Assembly (NCBI GenBank): GCA_005281725.1
Contig: SSBO01000011.1
Coordinates: 343,221 to 407,220, forward strand
Reading direction: 5' to 3'
DNA from: Wuchereria bancrofti
Lineage: Eukaryota; Nematoda; Chromadorea; Rhabditida; Onchocercidae
Length of the DNA stretch: 64,000 nt
The notes below the pieces were generated by a model that saw only the letters and a program-made list of their open reading frames with translations, ran no database searches and was not told the origin of the DNA. Positions 39,341-51,300 of the stretch are shown here, piece after piece. Positions within the stretch are counted from its first letter, which is position 1, and each line of letters starts with the position of its first letter. Made by a program: the position numbers and the translations under genes.

Positions 39341-42265
39341 ATGAAAAGTTTGATTTGTTTTAATAATAATAGTAATTATTATTATGATTACAATGATAGT
39401 AATTTTCGTCATAATCGTGATTTCTGGAAATTAAAACTAATAATAATAGTTATTATTGCAACTGTAGCTATTACACTAATATTATGGCCAATAATAGTTG
39501 TATTAATTATTATATTACAAATGTAACTATTATTATTGTTATTACTATTATTATTATTAGCCATTAATTATTGATGTTATTATTACGTAACTATTATTGT
39601 TATTATTATTATTTATTATTATTATTATTACTGTTATCATTATCATTATTATTATTGCTATTATTATTACTGTTATTATTACTATTATTATTAGCCATTA
39701 ATTATTGATGTTATTGTTACGTAACTATTATTGTTATTATTATTATTATTATTACTGTTATCATTATTATTATTGCTATTATTATTACTGTTATTATTAC
39801 TATTATTATCATTATTATTACTATTATTACTGTTATTATCATCAATTGTTGTTGTTGTTATTATTATCATCATAAATACAACTATTATCAATATATATGT
39901 TTCTGAAATGTAATTTAGATTAAATTTCATTTTTTTTAATAAATTTTTTTGAATTTTTTATATTTTAACTCAAATACTAATTTCTGTGTCATTGTGATTT
40001 GTAAGATTAAAATTTGATATTTTCAATTTTAACCTCTTTCTTTTTTTTTTTGAAGAAATTAATATAGTGTGTTCGATCATTATCGCATTATCAATTATTT
40101 CTATCAAATTGGTATTTGGCTTAAAATGTTATCAAGGTGTTACAACGGAATATTTTCATTCACCAATTTCATTCAAAATTAAAACTTGTCAAGTGGGAAA
40201 TTTTTGTGTTAAATATCATCATGCTGATTTTAGATATGTAAGCATTTTATTTTTTTATTTTTTTTTTTTAAATCTAATCAAATAAAAGAATAGAAAGACT
40301 GCATGGACAAATAAACTTACAATATTCTTTTATAATTCTATTATAATAGTATTTCTTATTAATTTGTTTTAAAATATGAATTTGAATTAAAGAAATCTAA
40401 CAAATATGAATTCAAATTAATGAAATCTAACAAATATGAGTTTGAATTAATGAAATCTAACAAATATGAATTTGAATTAATGAAATCTAACAAATATGAG
40501 TTTGAATTAATGAAATCTAACAAATATGAATTTGAGTTAATAAAATCTAACAAATATGAATTTGAATTAATGAAATCTAACAAATATGAATTTGAATTAA
40601 TGAAATCTAACAAATATGAATTAATGAAATCTAACAAATATGAATTCAAATTAATGAAATCTAACAAATATGAATTTAAATTAAAGAAATCTAACAAATA
40701 ATGAATTATGTCAAATTAATGAAATCTAACAAATATGAATTTGAATTAATGAAATCTAACAAATATGAATTTGAATTAATGAAATCTAACAAATATGAAT
40801 TCAAATTAATGAAATCTAACAAATATGAATTTGAATTAATGAAATCTAATAAAAAATTAGTAAAAGGTTTTGTGAATAGCAAACATTAAGCAAACAAATT
40901 TTTAGACAATGATATCAAAAATATTTTGCTATTCGTTACAGAACTTTTTTGTTTTTTGTTTCCACTTTTAATTTACTCAATTCTTCTTCGATTTACCTAA
41001 CTATTTTATATGCTATTCACAATTTATTTTTGCATGCATTAGAATTGCATGCTATTCACAATTTATTTTTGCATGCATTAGAACTGCATGCTATCCACAA
41101 TTTACTTTTGCATGCTATTCACAATTTATTTTTGCATGCATTAGAACTGCATGCTATTCACAATTTACTTTTGCATGCTATTCACAATTTATTTTTGCAT
41201 GCATTAGAACTGCATGCTATTCACAATTTACTTTTGCATGCTATTCACAATTTATTTTTGCATGCATTAGAACTGCATGCTATTCACTATTTTTGCATGC
41301 ATTAGAACTGCATGCTATCCACAATTTACTTTTGCATGCTATTCACAATTTATTTTTGCATGCATTAGAACTGCATGCTATCCACAATTTACTTTTGCAT
41401 GCATTAGAACTGCATGCTATTAGCATTTATACGGATTTAAATTTAGCTAAATTTATTCTAATCATACAATAATAATAGTAATAATAATAATAATAAATGA
41501 GTATTAAAGAGTATTAATAATTTTTCCTAGGTATTATTTATTTCATTAAAAATTCCAACAATCATTCCCGGTTATTCCCATAAATATCTCAATGAGATAA
41601 GAACAATTGATTTATTTATCAATTGGCTTGTTTACTTGTTTTATTTTGCTTCATTCTCTTTCTTTAAAATTATATCTGATAATACTAATAATTTGCAAAA
41701 AGTTTTTTTTTTCCATTTCAGCGACGATCACTTACTATCAAATCTTGTGATGATAATGAAATTTGTACGGTAGTTTTTTTTTTTTTTTAATCTTTTTTTT
41801 TCGGTATTTATATGATAAATTTTATTTAAATTAAATTTAAATGTCTTTTCAATAGTTTTCAGTTCATTTTTTTTTTTCGAAAAAAAAATTTTTAAAGCTT
41901 ATATCATTTAAGTTCTTTTCTTTTCTTTCTTACAGAACTGATTTCTTTTGTAAAAAGATTTAAAATGCTAAAAGAATTTAATAAATATATTAGTCATTTC
42001 AATGATTTTCAGTTTTTTGTTTTTCAAAAAGTTAATATTGTTATGTTTTAATATTAGAAATAATTTTTTTTTTTTTTTTAAATAGGATGAAAGTTGTACG
42101 GTTGGTTCTGTTGCTGCAAAATTTATGGGATATATGAGAGGACCGTTGGTAAATATTTGGGATTGTTGTTGTAAGAAAATGTTATGCAATTCAACTTTTT
42201 TCATTTTTAATCAATCAACTATTCTTGTATCATTTATCATTCTTATATTATTATTTAATCAGTAA
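39341..42265 (+). CDS. Ly6/uPAR-like small secreted, probably GPI-anchored protein
   Basis: Proposed exons: 39341-39347, 40068-40237, 41722-41769 and 42086-42265 (TAA), giving 134 aa. The last three are well supported by phase. The mature part begins LKCYQGVTTEYF and has the cysteine spacing of the Ly6/three-finger fold, ending CCCKKMLCN, the conserved CC...CN signature. A hydrophobic tail (STILVSFIILILLFNQ) after it fits a GPI-attachment signal. Exon 2 has no in-frame ATG and needs one base from upstream. ATG-AAA-A followed by GTTTGA at 39341 supplies it and completes the signal peptide MKMCSIIIALSIISIKLVFG. That tiny 7-base first coding exon is an inference. Proteins of this kind usually act at the cell surface as modulators or adhesion factors. 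Intron 1 holds an ATT microsatellite and intron 2 two minisatellites. Confidence 0.8.
39530..39870 (+). repeat. ATT microsatellite with a duplicated TTACGTAA-type island
   Basis: Imperfect (ATT)n over about 340 bases in intron 1 of the Ly6-like gene. The non-ATT island GCCATTAATTATTGATGTTA plus TTACGTAACT occurs twice, near 39559 and 39693. Frames through the tract are open on both strands only because of the repeat. Confidence 0.9.
40375..40858 (+). repeat. 30-bp minisatellite (Ly6-like gene intron 2)
   Basis: About sixteen copies of a 30-base unit containing ATGAAATCTAACAAATATGA and ATTTGAATTA, with single shortened copies near 40620 and 40695. The 30-base period keeps frames open on both strands (repeating MKSNKYEFEL on +, NSYLLDFINS on -), but the array lies between well-supported exons and is intronic. 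Confidence 0.95.
41020..41420 (+). repeat. 63-bp array carrying twenty TGCATGC motifs (Ly6-like gene intron 2)
   Basis: The higher-order unit is 63 bases, made of two 24-base parts (TGCATGCTATTCACAATTTA plus CTTT or TTTT) and one 15-base part (TGCATGCATTAGAAC). TGCATGC starts at 41046, 41085, 41148 and 41211 among others; I count twenty in about 390 bases. (U)GCAUG is the binding site of RBFOX/FOX-1-family splicing regulators. The array lies about 300 bases upstream of exon 3, a 48-base exon. Confidence 0.92.
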
Positions 42266-42540
42266 TAATATATTTTATTCAATTCATAATTTTTTTATGA
42301 ACTGAATAAAAGTTGAAATTTGAATTAGACAATTTTTCCTTTTTTTTGAACTTAATTTTTAATCATATTTTTTTGATTTTAANTTGTATCATTTATCATT
42401 CTTATATTATTATTTAATCAGTAATAATATATTTTATTCAATTCATAATTTTTTTATGAACTGAATAAAAGTTGAAATTTGAATTAGACAATTTTTCCTT
42501 TTTTTTGAACTTAATTTTTAATCATATTTTTTTGATTTTA
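42224..42540 (+). repeat. Direct duplication around a single N at the 3' end of the Ly6-like gene
   Basis: About 155 bases starting in the last coding codons (TTGTATCATTTATCATTCTT) recur right after the N at 42383. This is probably an assembly join; the second copy of the C-terminal codons should not be taken as a second exon. Confidence 0.75.
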
Positions 42541-43019
42541 AATATTAGAAAAAATTTTATAATATAAATTACAATATTACAAATATTGATATTATTTACG
42601 AAATCAATTGAAATATTATATTATACAAAGATGAAAATAACGATTTAGAATTGATTAGATTTAAAAAGAAAAAGAAAATAGAAAAATATTTTAGATGCAA
42701 TTCTGTTATGATTATATAGGATTGAATAAGATTTAATTGTATATTTAAAAATTTTACCATTAGTATTTATTATTTTATTTATTGTTATCATTATTATTAC
42801 TATTATTATTGTTATTATCATTATTATTATTATTATACTTTATTATTAATCGACTTCAATGATTGCTATTCGTAATCGTTAATTATTTTTTTTAAATCTA
42901 TTGATATTAATTTAGCGATTATTTCTTTCTCCATAATACCTATTTATTGATTCTTCTTTTTTTTTTCTTTGTTTGAAATTTATATTTGATCCTTTGTGCT
43001 TTTATTGTTTCTTTATGGC

Positions 43020-43860
43020 GTAGTATACGATGCACTTTGTGTTATGACGTAATCTATGAATTCTGACGTAATATACGATACCTTTTGTGTTATGACGTGA
43101 TCTATCAATTCTGACGTAATCTACAATACCTTTTGTATTATGACGTAATCTATCAATTCTGACGTAATATACGATACCTTTTGTGTTATGACGTGATCTA
43201 TCAATTCCGACGTAATCTACAACACCTTTTGTATTATGACGTAATCTATCAATTCTGACGTAATATACGATTCCTTTTGTGTTATGACGTGATCTATCAA
43301 TTCTGACGTAATATACGATACCTTTTGTGTTATGACGTGATCTATCAATTCCGACGTAATCTACAACACCTTTTGTATTATGACGTAATCTATCAATTCT
43401 GACGTAACATACGATTCCTTTTGTGTTATGACGTGATCTATCGATTCTGATGTAATCTACAATACCTTTTGTATTATGACGTGGTCTATCAATTCTGACG
43501 TAATATACGATACCTTCTGTATTATGACGTGATCTATCGATTCTGACGTAGTCTACAATACCTTTTGTATTATGACGTGATCTATCAATTCTGACGTAAT
43601 ATACGATACCTTTTGTATTATGACGTGATCTATCGATTCTGACGTAGTCTACAATACCTTTTGTATTATGACGTGATCTATCGATTCTGACGTAATCTAC
43701 AATACCTTTTGTATTATGACGTTGTCTATCAATTCTGACGTGATCTATGATACTTTTTCTATTGTGACGTGATCTATTAATTCTGATGTGATCTACAGCA
43801 CTCCATTTTGATGTCTATTCCGATGTGATCTCCAATACTCTTTCTATTATAACGTGATTT
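43020..43860 (+). repeat. 48-bp minisatellite with close to thirty TGACGT (CRE/ATF-type) half-sites
   Basis: About seventeen copies of a 48-base unit, itself two related halves: CTGACGTAATCTACAATACC then TTTTGTATTATGACGTGATC. I count 28 TGACGT hexamers, mostly TGACGTAA or TGACGTGA, with phased alternation of the two forms. It degrades at the right edge (43740-43860), where TGACGT becomes TGATGT. Confidence 0.92.
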
Positions 43861-44301
43861 GGAACACAATAACCATATGCGCGCATTTTGACACGTATGT
43901 AAACTAAGCATTATTGTTTGTTTATTCATTATTTTTCTTTTTTTTGAAATTATTATATGTTGGTATTGCTAATGAATGCTAGCATATATTTAGTGCACTT
44001 TTTTTACGTAAATATTTACATGCATTTATTGATTTCCTTTATATATAAGTCAAATTATGCATTTATTATTATAATAATATATTTGATGTTAAATAGTTTG
44101 ATCGAATAAAGATATATATATTTTTGTTTCAAAAAAAAAAAAATTCAGATTATGCATTTATTATTAATACATCCAAAATATTCTTTATATAAATTGCTAA
44201 AATATTCAATTAAATCTTAGTTCTTGGGTCAAAAAAGAGAAAAATGTGATTCTTTATTCTAACTGTATTTTAAAAAAAAAACTACTTTTGGATGTATTAA
44301 T

Positions 44302-44425
44302 ATTGCGCAATTGTCGTATGCAACATCTATAAAGCAAATTCTGAAAAAACGAAAAATTTCGACCTGAAATTTCTATGAATCTATGTTTGCTATTTTTTTT
44401 TTTTGAAACAAAAATATTGCGCAAT
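44302..44425. promoter_or_regulatory. Two perfect C/EBP-type palindromes in a repeated module
   Basis: ATTGCGCAAT occurs at 44302-44311 and 44416-44425. Both copies continue with TGTCG(T/C)ATGCAACA, so a 26-base module is duplicated 114 bases apart. ATTGCGCAAT is the optimal C/EBP-family bZIP site. Located about 1 kb upstream of the MMS19 start codon; regulation of MMS19 is inferred only. Confidence 0.5.
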
Positions 44426-45283
44426 TGTCGCATGCAACAACATTGGCGGACAATGTAGTGGCCATGCAGAGGCGGACATTAACAATCGGTGAAGCGGTGG
44501 ATGGATTTTGTGGTGAAGGATGACAGTGAAATTTATGAAGTATTAATTATTTCAATGTTTATGAAAGGTCAAAGGATAGTTTGATCGAGTAAAGTAAGTA
44601 ATAGTAAAAAATTTCTTTGTGACACAATAATGATAGCATTGCGAGAAAAATTGTTGATCAATTATTAGAAATATGAGATCAAAGGTTATTGAAATATATG
44701 AAAGTTTTTTTTGTCTAACACTCTAATATATTTCATTGTAATAAATTAATTGGTATAATTTATGTGTAATTATTGATTGCCTAAAATAATTATATTTTAA
44801 ATTTATATAACTATGTAAATTCTATTATAATATTAATGATTCATTTGTAAGAGTTATTTATAATTGACAGATAGGAAAGTTTATTATTAGATTATTGTGT
44901 GGATTAATTAATTTTTTTTTTTTTTGGTTTTTGATTTAGGATACAATTTATTGATTAGATTGATTATCGTTGTATAATTTAGCTTTAGGATGGAAAGAAT
45001 GAAAATTTAAAACAATAAATGCTATCAGTGATGATTTTTCTCTTTGTTATTCTTCCTTTCATCTTTTCATTTGTTTTCATTTGCTGAAAGATTTAGAGAT
45101 ATTTTATAAAATTATAAGCTTAGAATATATCTTGTGAATCAAATGTGTATATTATTATTCAAACAGTAGTACTATTTGACATTTGATACTTTTAGATTTT
45201 ATAAGAATATTGAACATACTAGAAATTTGTAAATAAGAGATTTATTAGTTTAGATATGCAACTAATATTATTTAATTGTAGTG

Positions 45284-45352
45284 GTCGTTTGATTTTTTCA
45301 ATTTTATTTCCGAGATCAATGATCGTTTGATTTTTTCAGTTTTATTTCCGAG
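45284..45352 (+). promoter_or_regulatory. Duplicated acceptor-like leader of MMS19 (possible trans-splice site)
   Basis: A 38-base unit occurs twice directly before the start codon. The first copy has TTTTTTCAA and GAGATCAAT; the second has TTTTTTCAG (AG at 45338-45339) and GAGATGAAT, with ATG at 45353. Only the second copy therefore has an acceptor-like AG and a start codon, 13 bases apart. A splice acceptor with no upstream coding exon is what a nematode spliced-leader site looks like. Confidence 0.55.
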
Positions 45353-48300
45353 ATGAATGAGGACAAAAAAATGATAGCAGAAGTTGATGATGACTTATGT
45401 TTTGTTAATGAATGGGTAGATAAATTATCTCATGGGAAATCTTTTACCTTACGCGTATTTGTCGAATCATTTCAGTAAGTTTTCCTTTCATCTCTTTCTT
45501 TATTGTTTCGAAATTATGATTTAATTATTAGAAATGCATTTTAAGTAAGTTGTATTAATGAATTTTTGATCAATTTTTTTTTTCTTTTGCATTATGTTAT
45601 ATGAATTTATGACATTTCCAGGAATAAAGTATAATTTATTGTACCTGAAACTTAATACAACTTTTTGAATTTCCTTGATTTTTTGAATTTTTTTCAGATC
45701 GGAAATGAAATGTAAAGATCGAGCAAAACGAGAAAGTGCATTGAAACGAATTTGTTTAGTGATAAGTAAACTTCCGCAAAATTATCCATGGGAGTTACCT
45801 CACGGTCGGTATTTTCTTCATAACAAAATTACAAAGTTTAATTAATTTAATAATTGTCATTCGCTTCTTGCATACACCTAATTTTAACTTCTTTCAGTGG
45901 AATTACTCATGAATTTCTTCCTAATGAATTATAGTAATTTTGATACTCCGAACTTTTTTATACTAACGGTTCTGAAAAAACTGGTAAGTCTTTGTTTACT
46001 AATTAAATGTCACTACTCAAAAAAGCATATATAACTAGAAATGTTAATTAATAGATTTGTTGATTTAAAAGTTTACAGTTGATCATTTGCTACTATTAAA
46101 TGCTTCGAGTTTTACATTTGCTTATTAATTTTAGTCTCACTTAATGATATGATGGATATTGATTTCGTGGATTTAAGAATTATGTTCACTATAATTAAGA
46201 TCTATGTATGTGGAAACTTGGATAATTGACATTTTGAAAATTTAATTAATTGTTTAGTAATTTGTGTAACTGATTTCCTAATTTGTATTTATTTCAGTGA
46301 TTAATCTATTTAAGAAATTAATGCAGATTGTTGTGTTTCAGCTAATGAATAATTTACATGTGAAAAGTAGTAGCATTGATTCTCTTGTTGACACTTTATT
46401 TCGTCAAGGACAAGTGCAAACTTGTGCTCAGAAGGAACGATTTGTGTTTTATCAAATTTTAGATATATTGCTTAACAAGTACTTTAAAGGTTAGAGCAAA
46501 TTTACTGATAACTTTTACAAATTTTTAAATCTGAATTGTTACATGTTATGCTTTTCTTTGGAGTTATTTTCTTAAAAATTTGGCTAATTTGTTAAAATAT
46601 GCTTGTGCTGTTGAATTGTTACATACATTTGGAAAGGAAAAAAAAGACGAAAATTCTCCCTCAGATATTTTAGGCATATTTAAAAATTTTAAATTATATT
46701 GAATAGGAGTCTTTTTTTTTTCATAATCCTCTCTAAATTTGAAAAACGATTATTATCTGATTTTTTCAGAACTTGCAACGAATACATACTTTGTTTCCTA
46801 TTTTATATCGTCTATATCCGGAGAACGAGATCCTCGATGTCTCATTCTTGTTTTTCGTCTCTTTTGCACTTTCTTCAAACATTTTAATTCTGGTGAGTAA
46901 CTTCTGAGGAGTAATTTATTTCTGAAAGTTTATATATTAATTTGATTGAACAAAATCGATATTGTTAGTTAAAGTAATACGTTAGTTAGGTGGAATAAAT
47001 TGTGTTACCTCATTAATTGTTCTTTCTTTTTATCATCTCATAATTTCAGGAGATTTTCAAAGAAATTTGCTTGATCTTTATACGAGTGATTTGTTTGATA
47101 TTATCGCTTGTTATTATCCTATTGAATTTAATAACGTCAGTAATGTTTTTGTTTTTTTTTTAAGAAAAAAATTCTCTGTTTTAATTTTATTCCATTAATC
47201 AATGAATATAACGCTGTAGCTTTTATGCTGACAAATTGTATTATACCTTTATATTAACTTCATTTTATGATCACAACTGAATTTTTTTTTTCTGTTTTTT
47301 TAGAATTCAAAGGAGCGAACAGAAATTACCAGGGAATTGTTGGTTAGTGGATGTGAAAGTTGTTTGCTTGCTGATGAAGAATTTGCACCTCTTGTCTTTG
47401 AATTGATTATTGAAAAACTTCTAGACAGTGAGTATTCGACAGATACAAAATTGGAAATTTGCTCATTTTTGGTATGATATAATTTTATATTTGATAATTC
47501 AGTTGATTTCTAGAATTTTATAATTTAAATTATGTGCATTTATATTGTAAAGGTATCAATTTCCTGAAAGTTTCTATACGATTTGCGCTTCTTTTTTTTT
47601 TTGAGGACCTGGAATTTTTAACTGTTCTTTTGATCTTTTTGATATATTTTCTTGATTTGAAACTTGATTTTTCAATAATCATAATTTTGAAGGCCAAAGC
47701 ATGTGCATTTTTTCCTTGTCATCAACTCGTTGATTATATTGGTCAGTTATGTGCAGGTATTAGATCAGTTCTATTCAATTTTCCAAAAGGTACACATGAC
47801 GATTATATACCAGAACCAATAACTGCTGCTGTTTCTTCATTAATGAAAGTTTTTGAAGAAAGCAATATTAAGGTATCAATGTTGTAGCTTAATTAACGAA
47901 AAGGATTAGATATATTTTTAACTTTGTTGAATATATCTAATCTTTCCCATAAACACTTTTCTTTCAGTATCATTTTTGGGGACATTTTCTCATGGCTCTT
48001 TATTATTATGCAAAAGTAATAATTTCTCCTTCTCTTCCTTGGAAGATCTAAAAATGTTGCACTTCCAAAGTATATTACAGTCCAAAGTATATATTTTCAG
48101 GATAAAAGACAACAGATTGAAAGTATCTGTCATGAATTTATTGAAAGTAAGACTTTTAAATTTTCTTTCGACTGTAACTTTGTCAATTTTTTTAAAATTC
48201 AGTTATAATGAAACTTAGATATTATCTAAAAAAAAAATCAATGATTAGTGACAGTTCGCTTTTTGATTATGCTTTATGTTTATGTCAAATCAACATAAAA

Positions 48301-51300
48301 GCAAAGCGCAAAGTATTGCATTAAATAATCCATTTTTCAGTGGGTTATTTACTGTTATTTTATTAAACATTTGCTTTTTGCAGAAGGCGAAATGTTCGTG
48401 CTACAAACTGAATTAGGTCTAACGGATCGGCTTCTAGCATTTTTTGAGATTTTACTCAGATCTAGCGATTTATCTTCCAGCGTTGTTTTCGAGAACGTTT
48501 TCTCATGGCTGTTATCATTGTGCAAAGGTAATAATTTTCTCTATTTAATAATTTTGTCGTTTTTGCTTGTTTCAGAAATAATGATTTTTGTGTTCCTTTT
48601 TCTTTCTGTAATATTTTATTTCTTCAAAAAATTTTGTGAATTTGGCTTTATTCGAGATTTTTAGGTGATACGGCCAGTTCTAGTGCTAATAAATACGAAG
48701 TTGTTAACAGTGGTTTGAGGTTATTGTGTCACTGGATTGATATAGCTGGTGATTTAAAGCAGGGTACTGTTTTTAGAAATATAAAAAACGATTTTAATTA
48801 AATGTTTATAACATGATTTTTGGCTATTGGCTTGATTATTTTTAAATTATACCTCATTTAAAACTCACTTTTCTTGTGGTTTATTTGTTCAAATATAACT
48901 TTGTTTAAATATCTTTTATCTTCAAATCAAAAATGTTTTAGTTGCACTTCTTCGGAAGCACCATAATTCATTTATTGAAATGCTTGACAAATATGATCGA
49001 GAGATCGCTCAGCTTGCACGTTACAAATTACTGGAGGTATTCATACATCTAATTTGTTACAATTGCTATTATATTAACTTTATGAAAATGTTTTCTGTAT
49101 TTCTTAATTTCTGTCATTTAATTATATAAGAAAGATTGAAATAGTTAAATTACTCCATAAATTTCATTTGCTGCAGGTTTGTATTAAATTGCATGTGAAT
49201 ACAAATGGATTGTTAGAGAAGTGCAAAGTTTTTCTGCGAAAAAGTTTTGATACTGTTTGCAGTGAGAATAAAGAACTGAGGTAATTTATTATTGTATTAT
49301 TTAATTTTTCTTATGCGCAAGACTTTGCCTGTGTGTGTGTGGCATTCCAAAAAAAAAAAAATCTATTCAATGAAATTTAAATGGCAAAGAAGTTATGAAA
49401 ATTGAAGAAAAAATTAAAATTTATTCCAAATTAAAATTTTTTCCAAGCACATTTTTTAATCTTTAACTTGTAAATGAATTGTTTGTTTCATTTTTACAGG
49501 AACAGCTGTCTGATGTTCGTCCATGCTTTTGCATCATCTGAATGGACTATCGTAAAAGATTTGTTTGTAAATGAAATCGGTAATAACAAAGGTTATTTAT
49601 TTATTTTTTTTTTCTGGCTCTTAATATTTTTTTTTTTGTTGATCAATTACTTATTATCATTTCTTAAAAATTTTTTTGGATATTATTACTGATCTATTAT
49701 TATTTCTTGTTTAATAGCAAACTTTCACAGTTTCAAATTATGCAGCAAAACTCAAAATTGTTTCGATTTTTTAGAAATATTTCCTCTAACACCATTACTT
49801 TGGTCTATTATTCATGACATAGATAGTCTCCATTTTGCTGTATCGTATCTTGGAACATTGTTTCCGTCAACATCAGGTATAAAATATTTTCATATGTATT
49901 TTTGAATTATTTTTCAAATTTAGAGTTTTTTAAAAAAAATAAATCTCTTCTTTTTATCAACTTAGATACTCTTAAAATGCCGTTTCTGTCAAAATGCTGT
50001 TCCAAAAATTCGTAATTTTATAGTTGGTTTCTATTTATCATTTGACATTAATTTCTCGATCGTTTATTTTTTAGTTTGTTAATTTTTTGCAATTTCAGCT
50101 TGCTCAAATGATTTTCAAGAAATTTTCATTGAAATATTCAACAAAAACAGATCAGGAAGTATCGAATTACATGAAACATTGTTGAGTCAGACTTTGAATT
50201 GCTTCTTTGTAAGACTTGAACTTCATATGGGATCAGAAAAAGATGTAGAAGCACAATCAAAATTATTGCAACAAATTGGACTAATAATTAATAATCGGTA
50301 ATTTATATTTTCGTATTAGGATCGATCAGCTTGCTAAAATTTTGATCTATAGGCTGTCAAGAATTTCATATATTGAAATTGGTGTGAATTTTCTGGAGGT
50401 TAGTGTTAAACCACTACAAAGTTGTTTCAGCATCGTCAGGTGTAAATTGTTCTCATTTTAAATATAGACTGTATAAGTTTTTTTGACTTGTTTTTTCTTT
50501 TCTATGTTCCAAAAAAGAATATCTTTTAATTTCAGAACACATCTGGATGGTCTTTGTTTGATTCGGAAAAAGTTGGAATATTGTCCGAGTTTATTACCAG
50601 GCTTATATCTATACATTATCCAATCACCGGTAAGAATTACTCTTAATATTTCTTGTTGAAATTTTTGAAAAATAAAAAATTATTTGCGTCATTTCGGGGG
50701 ATTATTTATAAATGTAACAAAATGCTCTAATTTTAGTATAACGATGAACTTCTGAAGCTATTAACACAGTTAGATTCTGTAGATGGTAATCTAATTTGGT
50801 ATAAAACATTGATTATGGCTGCAGTGCTTAACAAATCTTCAAATTATATCGAAACGCTTAAGCATATGGAAAAAATAGCGCAAAATTTTGAATTTTTGGA
50901 TAGTTTCAAATGTAAGGCTCGATTATGTGCTGCGCTTCTTCTAACTGATCGTCCTGAAGGATCTACTTATTTTACCGCAGTAATAATTATTATCAATTGT
51001 TATCTTTGTTAGTAATAACTAAATGCTATTGATATTTTCTAATGTTTTAAGTAGTTATAAGTAAAACATTTGAATGAAGTAAACTTCAATTCATAGGAAT
51101 AACTTTTATTGTTGCAGCTTCTACATGATCTCGTTCAATACTTTGATTCCGAAAATATCACTGTATTAAAGGAAACTTTGATAGATATGTTAACTTTTAA
51201 TACCTGCTATTCCGATCCGATAAAATGCAAATATCGAACAACATTTTTGTGGCAACAAAGACTCTTTTGTCAGTTGGTTCCTATCTATGTTCAATATTTC

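Larger units (their letters stand above)
42266..45352. other. Intergenic region upstream of MMS19
   Basis: Holds the 48-bp TGACGT array, two C/EBP-type palindromes and a GC-richer stretch at 44440-44520 (containing GGCGGAC twice). No coding exons are supported. This is the presumed promoter side of MMS19. Confidence 0.55.

Noticed and set aside
39341..39526. 61-codon frame MKSLICF... with a hydrophobic segment
   Set aside because: It runs into the ATT microsatellite; its ATG is better used as a 7-base exon spliced to the Ly6-like exon at 40068.
40359..40889. Repeat peptides MKSNKYEFEL (+) and NSYLLDFINS (-)
   Set aside because: They sit inside intron 2 of the Ly6-like gene and are produced by a 30-base minisatellite.
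40949..41305. 118-codon frame with HAIHNLFLHALEL repeats
   Set aside because: It is the 63-base TGCATGC array read in a frame that is open by chance; it is intronic.
50353..50398. Shorter version of MMS19 exon 17 ending at a GTTAGT donor
   Set aside because: It would put exon 18 in a frame that cannot join exon 19; the longer exon ending at 50439 closes all phases.
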